Part shown: positions 54,701 to 63,033 of the stretch, in pieces | Layout of the letters: every line of letters begins with the position of its first letter | How positions within the stretch are numbered: position 1 is the stretch's first letter | Assembly (NCBI GenBank): GCA_965230565.1 | Contig: CBDDLH010000016.1 | Coordinates: 1,364,001 to 1,428,000, forward strand | Direction: 5' to 3' | DNA: 64,000 bases | From: BCD1 sp965230565 | GTDB taxonomy: Bacteria; Bacteroidota; Bacteroidia; Chitinophagales; Saprospiraceae | Position numbers and translations under genes: made by a program | Notes under the pieces: generated by a model | Databases searched by the model: none | Told to the model about the DNA's origin: nothing | What the model saw: the letters and a program-made list of their open reading frames with translations, nothing else

Positions 54701-57700
54701 TTAAAAACAGTTTTTTACTACGAAAAGGAATGGAGATTCACCGGACACTGTGTACAGCTTGTTTCCAATAGTGGAAAAGTGCTGGCTGAACAGGAAGTAA
54801 CTTCGGAAGCAGCTGCTGAACTTATTATGGAACAGGCTGATCAATTACTGGACCCTGAAACTGTTGGACAGAGTTACCTCAAAGAAACTGGAACTGCCTA
54901 TGGATTTGAGGTTCGGGATCCCGCCAACAACCGTTTGTTGCTTGAAAGTGTCGTTTTGTATGAAAACAGGAACCTGATTGAAAACCTGGTGGAAGCTTTT
55001 CAATGGAATGCCTACCAAATTATAAAGGTGAATGAAACCCGATCCACAATTCAATTCAAAGACCAAAAAGGTAATCTTATTGCCTCCACAAGAGAAGCTG
55101 TAAATGATCCTCAAAACTTTTTGAATCAGATCATTTCTAATGCGGATAAGATGAAGGTGGTGGAATTCAACAATACCTATACTTTCAAAATTTTAAATAA
55201 TAAAGGTACAGAAGAGTTACTCGAAGGGTTTTCTCGATATCATAATCAAGAGAAAGCTTATAGGTCCCTTTTCAACTTCCTGGAAGCTTACAAAAAAGGG
55301 GAATTATCCTTTAAGCCCATCGGTCAGATGGAAGCCGAACTTGCCAACATCGAACTGTTTATCATAGATAAAAAAGGACAGTTCCAGGCCTTTTCTCCCA
55401 AAGAAAATTTCAGAAAACCTGAATATTGGAAAAAAGAAAAAAAGGTTGTCAATAAAACATTAAAGGACCTCGAAATCCCATTGGACTACACCTCAGAATC
55501 CAAGTTCTATTTGGCAGATTTGGAGCAGAGAGAATTATTACGATCTACCGAATATTATTCAAACCCTAATTCTGCCAGGAACGCAGGCAGATCAGCTGTA
55601 TTTGCCATTTCGCAAATCGAGAATATCGCAAAAAGTATCATTTGTAAAACTGGTCAAGATGGGTTTGTTTTGAATCTGGAGCCTGAAGATATGATGCTAG
55701 CCATCACACATCAAGAGGAACAGTCTGAAATCGAAGAATCACTGGAAGGGTTTCAAAGTGATATTTCACATCACACCTATTTTGTATCCGTTAACGCTGA
55801 GCCTGACAAATGGAAGTATCAATTCTATTGGATTGATTATCAAGGGAAAGCCCGTGTTTTATATCATAGCAAAAAAACTTTCGGTTCCCCCGAAAAGGCT
55901 ACCCAGGCTTATTTGAAATTCCTCAACACTGTCAATCAACTCAACTTTGAAGCAATTGATTCTCCAGGAAAATTCGGTTTCCGGATAACCAGTAATGGCC
56001 AGGTTCTGGAGCATCCCAAAAGGTATAAAACCCCAACAGAAAGAGATGCAGTTATTTCACAGGTCGTGAATATGTTTGAAACCTTCAGATCCACACACAT
56101 TCAGCATGACTGTGTTTATTTGACCGAAAGATCGAAAGATGATGAAAGTTATGTTTACCGGGTTTTTAAAAAGGGCAATCCTATTGCCTTTCACCCGTGC
56201 GAATGTTTTGACCTGGAGGATGAAGTAGAGAAAACTGACTTTAAAAACCGCCTGGAAGAATTATGCGAGCAACAATATGATTTTGCTGAATTTTATTTGA
56301 GAGGGAATAAGATCCTTTGCAGAAAAAACGGGAGGTATCACTATGTCCTGAAAGATAAAAAAACGAATAAGGAGTACTTCATCAGTAAAGAAAGTTATTA
56401 TTCCAAAAAAGAAGCCATTGAAGCCTTTCAGAAAACATACCTAAACATTATTCATTTGGCTTCCGATCCAGGTAATTATCAAAAGGAGGATTTTAAAAAT
56501 ATTCCGGAAAGTTGCCAAAAGGAAGAATTTAAAGAAGATCCAACAATTTATTATCTCGGAAAATCTTATGATAACGCTCTGGTTACCATGACGGAAGATA
56601 TTTTCTCTGATGCGGGAAGTCTGGCCTCTATCTTTTGTACTTTCCCAATACGAATCTATGCAGAGCGTCTCGGAGAAAAATGTTTTGAAGATAAATTAAA
56701 CTGTTATTATTTTCATCTGGTTGGTGACAATCCGGACTGTAAAACAGATTGGTTGAGTACCGATTGTTATGAAACTCCTGAAGAAGCCTGGAAGGATTTT
56801 GAACATTTTTTAAACCTGCTGAAAAATAAAAACAACTTCCGCCCACATTTAAAACCCTATTTGAATGATTGGCGAAAAGAGGAATCCGGCGAGATTCAAA
56901 TCGTAAAAAGGCAACCCGGAACTTCAGATTTTGTTCTTCACCCGGGTAATGTTCCCACTGAAAACAAACCGGAAGATTGCTGTTATTATATTTCAGTTAC
57001 GGAAGTACTGGCAGAAAGCTGTGTGGAATATCTGAACGAAAGCAGTGCCTGGGGAAAAGATCAGGTTTTGGCTACCTATGTATCCAATGCTTTTCAAACA
57101 TCTGCTGAAGCGTGTGAAGCATTAAAAGGGTTTGAAATTGAAAAGATAAGTAAAATTGAAACCAAAGCCAGACCTTCTGCTACCATAAACAAACTTTACT
57201 TCTATGAGGTAAAGGTTTTTCTCAATGGGCAAAAGGATGAAACCACCTTCGTGGGAGAACAACTTTTTGAGTCCCAACCTGCGGCAAATGCTGTAGGTGA
57301 AAAATTATTTGATCACGGTAATTATAACGCCAGATTAAAGGTGATTATGGACGATGATTGTTTGTTCCGGATTGCGATAGTTGAAACCTTTGATGAGCCC
57401 TCAAAGGTTGATTTACCTTGCCAGGATGAAACCAATGCATGTACAACCAGTTTAGAAAAAACAAAAGGACTTGAGCGTTTTTTGCAAGTTGCCTGTTCTG
57501 ATGAAGCTTTTGTGCCCTGCCTAGAGGAAGGAAAATCAATTGAGTTTTCCTTTAAAGTCGTAGACCCATCTACCTATTGGATGGCTCGACATCCATACAA
57601 GTTTCACACTAGGGAAGACAGGAATAAAATGATCTCCTGGATCTACTCACAACTGAAAGGACAAGGCTGGTCATTGGAAACGGTCAAAAAAAACAACGGG

Positions 57701-59386
57701 AAGTTCGCTCTTCAACTTTGCATGCCCATCAATAAGGATGTTACCGATGAAGAGTATATCTATTATACCAATGCGGGTCCGGAATTTAATCCATTTAATC
57801 TTTATTGGGAAATTGATGATAGCGGCGAAGGGGAAAAATTCTGTCTTTTGGAAATTGCTCAGCAGTTTACAGAAGAAGAAATTGAGGATAATAATTTTGG
57901 TAAAATCCTCAGCTGTTTTGAAAGAAATATCAAATACCTTCTGACAAACCAGGAATACCTCGTGCCTACAGGAGATTTTTCAAATGAAGGCTACGGAATT
58001 GCCCTGATCAACCCTAATTGTATCCTGGCTACCCACCCTCAATCATACATTTGTGAAGAGGATATGTGGAAAGCTATTGAGGAGACCAAGGCCCACATTC
58101 ATACAGAGGGTATGCATTTGCTTGAGCATATTTTGCTACGCCCGGAAGAGAAAGAGGCTGTTGCTGGTCAGGCAAATGAAGATAAGTGTGCCTGCACCCT
58201 TTTAGCCACCCCTGATTTTGATTGTCAACTCACCTTGCCTTCAGAAGATCTGGATCCCTGTTTGACCCCGGGAGAGATGGCCGAGGAGGAGGAAAGTCCC
58301 AAATACACACCAGGTGCTGATCCGTATTCATTTTTGGCCACCGTGGTATTTCCATGTTGGTCCAAGCGATATAAGGATGCCAATTTCAGAACTTTCGTAA
58401 CCAATACATTACTCCGGGAAACGCCTTCACATATTGCCATTAACCAGCTGTGGTTGGGGCCTCAGCAACTGTGTGCTTTTGAAAATAAATTCCGTCAGTG
58501 GTTACATTATAAAGCCAACACTACAGTATGCGACTCCAGCATGCCTTGCGACCTGATACAATACTTGATGGAACTGAAAAGCTGTTGCTCATCGACAGCC
58601 CAGAGTGGCAATCAAGGGTGTGACTGTGAAGAGGATGTTCCACGTATTGATTTTCGGATGGTCAGCATGAATAGCTTGTTTAACAATGCCAGAAATTATC
58701 AAAATCCGATTTTAACCAATAGACTTAGGTACCTCCCAATCGCTGGCAATCAGGTAATATTCAATGTAAATACGATAAAAAATATACTATCGAACTCATT
58801 TAAGGTGGGCAACATAGGTATTTCACCGGGGCGAACTATTTCAGTCAGACCTTTTGAAATACCCGCAGTAAAAACTGGTGATTCCAAAACCAAGGCTTCA
58901 GCCGTTTCAACAAAAAAGGAGAAGGAGAAAAAGCCGACTGAAGAAAGTAAACAGACTCCTCGGGCCTTTTCAGCAAAGATAGCTGATGTTGAAGATGCCA
59001 ATGTTCTAAGGTCAAAAACCTATGAACACATTTCCGCATTGGCAGAAAATATATCAACTAAAAAAGTAACCAAATCAACTATCAATGAATTAGACAAAGT
59101 GGTCAATTACACCCTTCGATATGCTATTGGAAGAAAAGGTGGAGGGGATGATAAAGCCTATACCGAATTATTGGCGAATACCCTTGCACTAACATTGGAT
59201 AAACTGGTGGCTCAAAACAAAGTTAAAGTTTTCCATAAACAGGAACTCCGCAAGATTTTCACAACATTGGAGGAAAAGGGAGTTGATCTTTCCAGTATAA
59301 AAAAGACCTGGAATGTTAAAGGCCTGAAAGCAAAGCATAAGGATGCTTCTGCAATTGACCAATACCTTAAACTGTTTGACGGATGA
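51746..59386 (+). CDS. Giant eCIS baseplate-associated repeat protein
   Basis: The protein has 2546 residues from the ATG at 51746; a TTG at 51740 is less likely. Residues ~1-560 are a gp6/gp7-like wedge domain ('WTDHNMHDPGITILEMLAYALMDLGYRT', 'GYLLFFDQLLVNYLAQLSNARHLFSF'). From ~575 to ~1560 many ~60-90-residue units recur with the pattern 'Y.F.V.D..G..L..S..Y.S...A', for example 'YTFKILNNKGTEELLEGFSRYHN' and 'YRWQVLDIDGEPILTGCRYSKD', resembling YegP/DUF1508 modules. Less regular copies reach ~2080. The C-terminal part has 'GMHLLEHILLRP' and 'RDANFRTFVTNTLLR'-like baseplate segments and a helical tail. It overlaps the tape-measure gene by 4 bp. The repeats may build an arm, cage or receptor-binding region (inference). 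Confidence 0.85.
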   Translation: MKETTIKLLQREDQSFDQDHFDFDFLRREGLKHIGALSGKIWTDHNMHDPGITILEMLAYALMDLGYRTQLPIQDILATPEGASNSYFTPAQILSNNPTTILDYRKLLIAIDGVQNAWLFPNLEENFYLNCDESIKENHCDPKKEPCKCLDEKFKIDCHPKNREGKFEYLPHEFTLNGLYSICIQKEPNLSEKEEIALKEKVLDKLNQHRNLCEDFVEVKILCEETIGICADVEINDNYDPEEAYVKIIIAIEQFFSPNINFYTLQEMLEEKGKLIEEVFEGRPYDPNYNSPGFIDVDELEKIPLRKEIHLSDLYGLLSKVEGVASVRNIILNGNTSAGKHQSANDEHCREWVFHLATDHVPVFSPEASCINLSKDGTTFQLDAFEIQRLKSQHLKTRTSGRARGNKSYLDIEIPNGNYRPDLGEYYSIQNEFPRVYGIGEGGLPDTASKKRQAQALQLKGYLLFFDQLLVNYLAQLSNARHLFSFENAISEISQIGALDSVPDLDSILQYYNTEQQQPVTFLPLGKDDFFNSVKAGLEIKNPIEFNFNGEKFSTHNKLSRDIQIEQLARELDQENYSIKVYPTENCYYFVIQPDSLQVVLLARAIFESEEEAKIAGNNMSYVGTKKENYQPIDRPSDQKYSFELLFSPVTNTSLVEELTSTEQSKLDKRNHFLDHLLARFSESFADYSLLAFDQFQNKAKASGELIKAKTNFLSIYPDISGNRGKAFNYRDKKALWNSKNISGVEKRLFGLSGLENWEKKYLCNFEVHKYEQEFQVEIKYRGKTLFKTKNVYESEAKANEVCKTIIEEAKNNEFYVKKDLKDCFLIEFNSSKNLEPLTFKTESERDLFLYAIRNLFHETPVHDNTNIYAYHSVYRQELHSHSGEVIAKSKDAYETEAKAVAKEKYFVDKIKDQTPVAPGTDLSKLKLMSKSVEGRRISIERSFLNSTVKVADSEYRWQVLDIDGEPILTGCRYSKDQSDAFEDYLKTVFYYEKEWRFTGHCVQLVSNSGKVLAEQEVTSEAAAELIMEQADQLLDPETVGQSYLKETGTAYGFEVRDPANNRLLLESVVLYENRNLIENLVEAFQWNAYQIIKVNETRSTIQFKDQKGNLIASTREAVNDPQNFLNQIISNADKMKVVEFNNTYTFKILNNKGTEELLEGFSRYHNQEKAYRSLFNFLEAYKKGELSFKPIGQMEAELANIELFIIDKKGQFQAFSPKENFRKPEYWKKEKKVVNKTLKDLEIPLDYTSESKFYLADLEQRELLRSTEYYSNPNSARNAGRSAVFAISQIENIAKSIICKTGQDGFVLNLEPEDMMLAITHQEEQSEIEESLEGFQSDISHHTYFVSVNAEPDKWKYQFYWIDYQGKARVLYHSKKTFGSPEKATQAYLKFLNTVNQLNFEAIDSPGKFGFRITSNGQVLEHPKRYKTPTERDAVISQVVNMFETFRSTHIQHDCVYLTERSKDDESYVYRVFKKGNPIAFHPCECFDLEDEVEKTDFKNRLEELCEQQYDFAEFYLRGNKILCRKNGRYHYVLKDKKTNKEYFISKESYYSKKEAIEAFQKTYLNIIHLASDPGNYQKEDFKNIPESCQKEEFKEDPTIYYLGKSYDNALVTMTEDIFSDAGSLASIFCTFPIRIYAERLGEKCFEDKLNCYYFHLVGDNPDCKTDWLSTDCYETPEEAWKDFEHFLNLLKNKNNFRPHLKPYLNDWRKEESGEIQIVKRQPGTSDFVLHPGNVPTENKPEDCCYYISVTEVLAESCVEYLNESSAWGKDQVLATYVSNAFQTSAEACEALKGFEIEKISKIETKARPSATINKLYFYEVKVFLNGQKDETTFVGEQLFESQPAANAVGEKLFDHGNYNARLKVIMDDDCLFRIAIVETFDEPSKVDLPCQDETNACTTSLEKTKGLERFLQVACSDEAFVPCLEEGKSIEFSFKVVDPSTYWMARHPYKFHTREDRNKMISWIYSQLKGQGWSLETVKKNNGKFALQLCMPINKDVTDEEYIYYTNAGPEFNPFNLYWEIDDSGEGEKFCLLEIAQQFTEEEIEDNNFGKILSCFERNIKYLLTNQEYLVPTGDFSNEGYGIALINPNCILATHPQSYICEEDMWKAIEETKAHIHTEGMHLLEHILLRPEEKEAVAGQANEDKCACTLLATPDFDCQLTLPSEDLDPCLTPGEMAEEEESPKYTPGADPYSFLATVVFPCWSKRYKDANFRTFVTNTLLRETPSHIAINQLWLGPQQLCAFENKFRQWLHYKANTTVCDSSMPCDLIQYLMELKSCCSSTAQSGNQGCDCEEDVPRIDFRMVSMNSLFNNARNYQNPILTNRLRYLPIAGNQVIFNVNTIKNILSNSFKVGNIGISPGRTISVRPFEIPAVKTGDSKTKASAVSTKKEKEKKPTEESKQTPRAFSAKIADVEDANVLRSKTYEHISALAENISTKKVTKSTINELDKVVNYTLRYAIGRKGGGDDKAYTELLANTLALTLDKLVAQNKVKVFHKQELRKIFTTLEEKGVDLSSIKKTWNVKGLKAKHKDASAIDQYLKLFDG

Positions 59387-60648
59387 AGCACATGATTGGC
59401 AAACAGATAATAGAGCTTCAATTGAGCCGGGACCAGGAGGCCTCTTCGATGCAAAATAAATTCAGTCAAATGTATTGGCAGGAGATGATCCCTGCTATGG
59501 AAGCCCTATTTAATGACCTCACGACGGAGGAAGAACTCATTCAGATCGATCGATTGGAAATTGACCTGGGAATACTTTCCACCAATGAATTACAAAAAGA
59601 TTTGCTTATTCCCAGGTTGAAAAAGGAGATCGAAAATTGGTTCCAAAACAATAAAGGGCACCAGTCAAAAATTCAGAGGTCTCCTTTGCGAAAAGGCATT
59701 TTTGAAAAATGGTTGTTTTTTCTCGAAAATGGCTTTTTACCGTGGAGTATGCAAGATATGCCCGACAACTGGCAAACAGCAATACTTGAAACTTTTAGAG
59801 TGAATCCCGTCGCCAGCCAAAATGTTCAAATTTTGGTGTCCCAAAACACCTATGCTCAAAAACGACTGATCCAGCAATATGAACCTGAGTTTTTACAACA
59901 ACTCATTGAAATATTTTCTACAAAAAAGCAGGAAGCCTTGTTGTCCTTTGTCCAATCATTTCCTGCCTTGGAAGATGTTGAAGAGTTTTGGACGTTTGCC
60001 GTCAATCAAATTTTGGTACAACAAAAAAAGTGGGATGCAAAAACCTTGATGACAGCCTGGAATAAACATCAAAAAACATCCCGAAAGTCTGAAAAACCAA
60101 CGGACCAGAAGCAGGATTTAATCAAACCATCATCTTCAATTGAAACAGAAGAGGTCTACATTGAAAATGCAGGGGTCATTTTATTGCATCCTTTTTTACA
60201 ACGCCTTTTTGATAACCTGAACTTATTGGACGACAAAGATTTTAAAAGCCAGGAAAGCGTTTCCAAAGCCATTCACCTCCTGCATTATATGGCAACAAAT
60301 ACGGTTGAACCCGCGGAACACGATCTTAGTTTATTGAAATTCATTTGCGGGGTTCCGTTAAATGTCCCCATAAAAAAATACATTCATCTACACGAGCAAG
60401 AAAAAGAGGAAGCGGATGCCTTGCTGCAGGCTGCCATTCAGCATTGGAGCGCTTTGGGCCAGGTATCCAATGTAAGTCTACAGGAAACCTTTCTCCAAAG
60501 AGCCGGCAAACTCCACCATGAACAATCCGGATGGAAATTACAGATAGAAAGAAAAACCGTTGACATTTTGCTTAACCAATTACCCTGGAGCATCAGTATT
60601 GTAAAATTACCCTGGATGCATGATCTGTTAAAAATTGACTGGATGTAA
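59383..60648 (+). CDS. Contractile injection system tape-measure protein
   Basis: The protein has 421 residues. The start 'IGKQIIELQLSRDQEASSMQNKFSQMYWQEMIPAMEALFNDL' and 'IQIDRLEIDLG', then 'ENAGVILLHPFLQRLFDNLNLL', 'AIHLLHYMATN' and 'LLKFICGVPLNVPI' are the signature of the CIS_TMP family. It sets the particle length during tube assembly, and may sit within the tube lumen before firing. It overlaps the giant gene by 4 bp and abuts the DUF4157 gene with no intervening base (stop TAA then ATG), showing translational coupling and co-expression with the putative cargo. Confidence 0.9.
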   Translation: MKHMIGKQIIELQLSRDQEASSMQNKFSQMYWQEMIPAMEALFNDLTTEEELIQIDRLEIDLGILSTNELQKDLLIPRLKKEIENWFQNNKGHQSKIQRSPLRKGIFEKWLFFLENGFLPWSMQDMPDNWQTAILETFRVNPVASQNVQILVSQNTYAQKRLIQQYEPEFLQQLIEIFSTKKQEALLSFVQSFPALEDVEEFWTFAVNQILVQQKKWDAKTLMTAWNKHQKTSRKSEKPTDQKQDLIKPSSSIETEEVYIENAGVILLHPFLQRLFDNLNLLDDKDFKSQESVSKAIHLLHYMATNTVEPAEHDLSLLKFICGVPLNVPIKKYIHLHEQEKEEADALLQAAIQHWSALGQVSNVSLQETFLQRAGKLHHEQSGWKLQIERKTVDILLNQLPWSISIVKLPWMHDLLKIDWM

Positions 60649-62907
60649 ATGAAAACCACGGAAACCAAAATATCGGCCTCCATTCAGCGTAAAAACGAAC
60701 AAACGCAGAGTCTTTTTTTCAAAAAAGAAGGAGACCCCTCTGTTTCCGAAAGTCAACATAAATTATCCCCCTTTGGAGGGGGCAAGGGGGAGGAATCAAA
60801 AAAACCATTCTTCTCCCCCACCACCATCCAACCCAAACTCACCATCGGCGAACCTAACGACAAATACGAACAGGAAGCCGACCGCATGGCAGAAACCGTC
60901 ATCCAAAGGCTTGCAGATCCCACCTCGTTTTCCCCCTCTGGAGGGGGGCAGGGGGAGGAACCATTATCCCCCTCAGGAGGAGGAAAGGGGGAGGAACTCA
61001 ACACCCACACCTCTTTTAGTGGGGGCGCGGGGGGAGGAATCCAACGCAAATGCACCGCCTGCGAAGAAGAAGACCGACTCCAGAAAATGGAAGGCGAGGA
61101 AGAAATGATCTCCAAAAAAGAAATCACCCTCCAAAGAAAGCCCATCTTCGAAAGCAACGACGATGAAATTACCCCCTCGGGAGGGGGTAAGGGGGAGGAA
61201 CACGCAACATTTTCCTCCGTTGGAGGAGTCGTAGGAGGAACCCTCCAACGTAAATGCGCCACCTGCGAAACAGAAGACGAACTCATCCAGGAAAAAAGCG
61301 AAACAAATTCTACAAACACCGCTTCATCCGACCTCCAGAGCCGTCTGAACAGCACTAAAGGTTCCGGTTCTCCCCTACCCCAGGACACCCAATCTTCTAT
61401 GGGAACAGCCTTCGGCACCGACTTCAATGGCGTTCGCATCCATACGGATAGTTCAGCGGTTCAGATGAATAAAGAACTGGGAGCTCAGGCATTCACGCAT
61501 GGCAGCGACATTTATTTTAATTCCGGGAAGTATGATACGAGTTCTACTGCGGGGAAACGGTTGTTGGCGCATGAGTTGACGCATACGGTGCAACAGGGGG
61601 GAGGTGGAGAAGCAAGTCTTTCCTGCAAATTTCATGAAGCTAAAACTCCCTTAATCAAAATTGTTAACTTGGTTAATAAGGGTTTTGTACAGAGACAGGA
61701 GCACAACAATAATAAAGGTGCGTTTTATCCAGAAAGTGAGTTAATTATTCCAGGCACTGGTGAACAATCAAGGTCCTTTCAAGAAAATGAATATCCTTTA
61801 ATCAGACAACTTGAGTTAAATCCTTTTTGCCCTCTTATATCTGAACATGACCCAGCGATTGACACTGAAGGAAATAATTTTGGAATTTCAAATAACCAAA
61901 CCTTCTTATATAACAAACCACAAAACCCAGAATTTAAGGTCAGTAATAATTTTGAATCAAGTAGCTTTAAACCACAACTCTTCCCAAAAAACCCAAATAA
62001 AACATATTTGAATTGGTTAGGCCATGTAGAAAAATTACTTATTGAAAAGGAAAAGTTAGGAAATGAAATCAGAGCGGAGGATTCATTGGACATGAATTAT
62101 TGGTTCGCTAGAGTTTATTACCATACTACAAAAGCAGAGGTAGATGCCATCAAAAGTGGAACATACCAATATCCAATTATGAAGCTGCAACAAGTTTCAA
62201 ATTTTTACAGATTATATAGAACTAACCTAATTAATTGGTTTAGTGGGAATAAAGAATTGGTTGAAAAACACTGGCAGGCAGCTTTTAAGACCGGAGATTT
62301 AATTCAAAATAATATTAGGAATAGAGAAGAAGATAAGTCTCAAATTACTGGTGAAGACGTTTTTCTTGCCTTGTTACCCTCTATTGAAGCACACATCAGA
62401 ATGGATTTACCTAGGACAATTTCTCAAGTATATACCAATTACTATGAAGGAATCCCTTGCTCCTCAATGGAGGATTTTAGAAATGATTATACTTTAATGG
62501 ATCAAATATTTGAAGAAGCTTTTTTTTCTCTTGGTGAGGACATAGAAAAAGTGGTTTCTTTTACCGACCCTGCCAATTATGGGTGGATTAGAAGGATAGC
62601 ATTTAATCAATTAGGAAGCTTTTTCCAAACTCACTCTGAAAGACAAATGTCGTGGGAAAAAGCGCATATCTTGAGAGGAAGGTTAAGTTTGTATGCCAAA
62701 AACTACCCAATGTTACTGTCATTTGAGCTAAAACAAGAATTAACAGATAAAATCAAAGAACAATACCCTAATCTTGCTGAAGAAGCTTTTGAAGTAGGGG
62801 GATGGAATTTCATTGGAAGTTTTTGGGAAGACTTTGATTGGTTTAAAGAACCAGAAGAGGTAATAGAAAATGAAACTCCTATTTCATCTCCAATTATTGT
62901 TAAATAA
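60649..62907 (+). CDS. DUF4157 (eCIS-core) protein with unknown C-terminal domain, putative cargo
   Basis: The protein has 752 residues. Residues 1-~235 are disordered, with Gly-rich 'PSGGGKGEE' units and Cys-pair segments 'IQRKCTACEEED' and 'LQRKCATCETED' that are typical N-terminal features of this family. The eCIS-core DUF4157 domain (~240-320) has 'FGTDFNGVRIHTDSSA' and zinc-peptidase motif HELTH (308-312), possibly used for self-processing. From ~322 to the end, composition turns A/T-rich and the sequence is helical with no named family ('YWFARVYYHTTKAEVDAI', 'LLPSIEAHIRMDLPRTI'). DUF4157 proteins are the common leader-like partners and cargoes of eCIS. The gene follows the tape-measure gene without a gap. 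Confidence 0.85.
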   Translation: MKTTETKISASIQRKNEQTQSLFFKKEGDPSVSESQHKLSPFGGGKGEESKKPFFSPTTIQPKLTIGEPNDKYEQEADRMAETVIQRLADPTSFSPSGGGQGEEPLSPSGGGKGEELNTHTSFSGGAGGGIQRKCTACEEEDRLQKMEGEEEMISKKEITLQRKPIFESNDDEITPSGGGKGEEHATFSSVGGVVGGTLQRKCATCETEDELIQEKSETNSTNTASSDLQSRLNSTKGSGSPLPQDTQSSMGTAFGTDFNGVRIHTDSSAVQMNKELGAQAFTHGSDIYFNSGKYDTSSTAGKRLLAHELTHTVQQGGGGEASLSCKFHEAKTPLIKIVNLVNKGFVQRQEHNNNKGAFYPESELIIPGTGEQSRSFQENEYPLIRQLELNPFCPLISEHDPAIDTEGNNFGISNNQTFLYNKPQNPEFKVSNNFESSSFKPQLFPKNPNKTYLNWLGHVEKLLIEKEKLGNEIRAEDSLDMNYWFARVYYHTTKAEVDAIKSGTYQYPIMKLQQVSNFYRLYRTNLINWFSGNKELVEKHWQAAFKTGDLIQNNIRNREEDKSQITGEDVFLALLPSIEAHIRMDLPRTISQVYTNYYEGIPCSSMEDFRNDYTLMDQIFEEAFFSLGEDIEKVVSFTDPANYGWIRRIAFNQLGSFFQTHSERQMSWEKAHILRGRLSLYAKNYPMLLSFELKQELTDKIKEQYPNLAEEAFEVGGWNFIGSFWEDFDWFKEPEEVIENETPISSPIIVK
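60766..61200 (+). repeat. Four in-frame 30-bp palindromic G-rich repeats inside the DUF4157 gene
   Basis: Copies lie at 60766-60795, 60931-60960, 60967-60996 and 61171-61200. Each reads [TA]CCCCC-T-[TC][TCA]...GGAGG-GGG-...AGGGGGAGGAA, with the 5' C-run able to pair with the first G-run. All are exactly 30 bp and in the same frame, coding S/T-P-S/F-GGG-K/Q-GEE. Degenerate copies may lie near 61012-61040 and 61210-61240. They look like a small palindromic element carried into a disordered protein segment. Confidence 0.75.
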
Positions 62908-63033
62908 AATCATCACTAAAACGAATTATATGAGTATTGATTTGATATTAGTTAAAATTTTAAATGGAGAAGCATCGAAATAGGCAAAAAGAATATTTCG
63001 GAATGATTTTTAGTTAAAAAAAATTAAAAATTC

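Noticed and set aside
60753..61439. 228-codon minus-strand frame opposite the DUF4157 gene
   Set aside because: It exists because the G-rich repeats read as Pro/Ser runs on the other strand; the plus-strand product has recognised motifs.
62100..62600. DUF5995-like domain in the C-terminus of the DUF4157 protein ('EAHIRMDLPR')
   Set aside because: Only one short string resembles that family from memory, and the rest could not be aligned by eye, so the domain was left unnamed.
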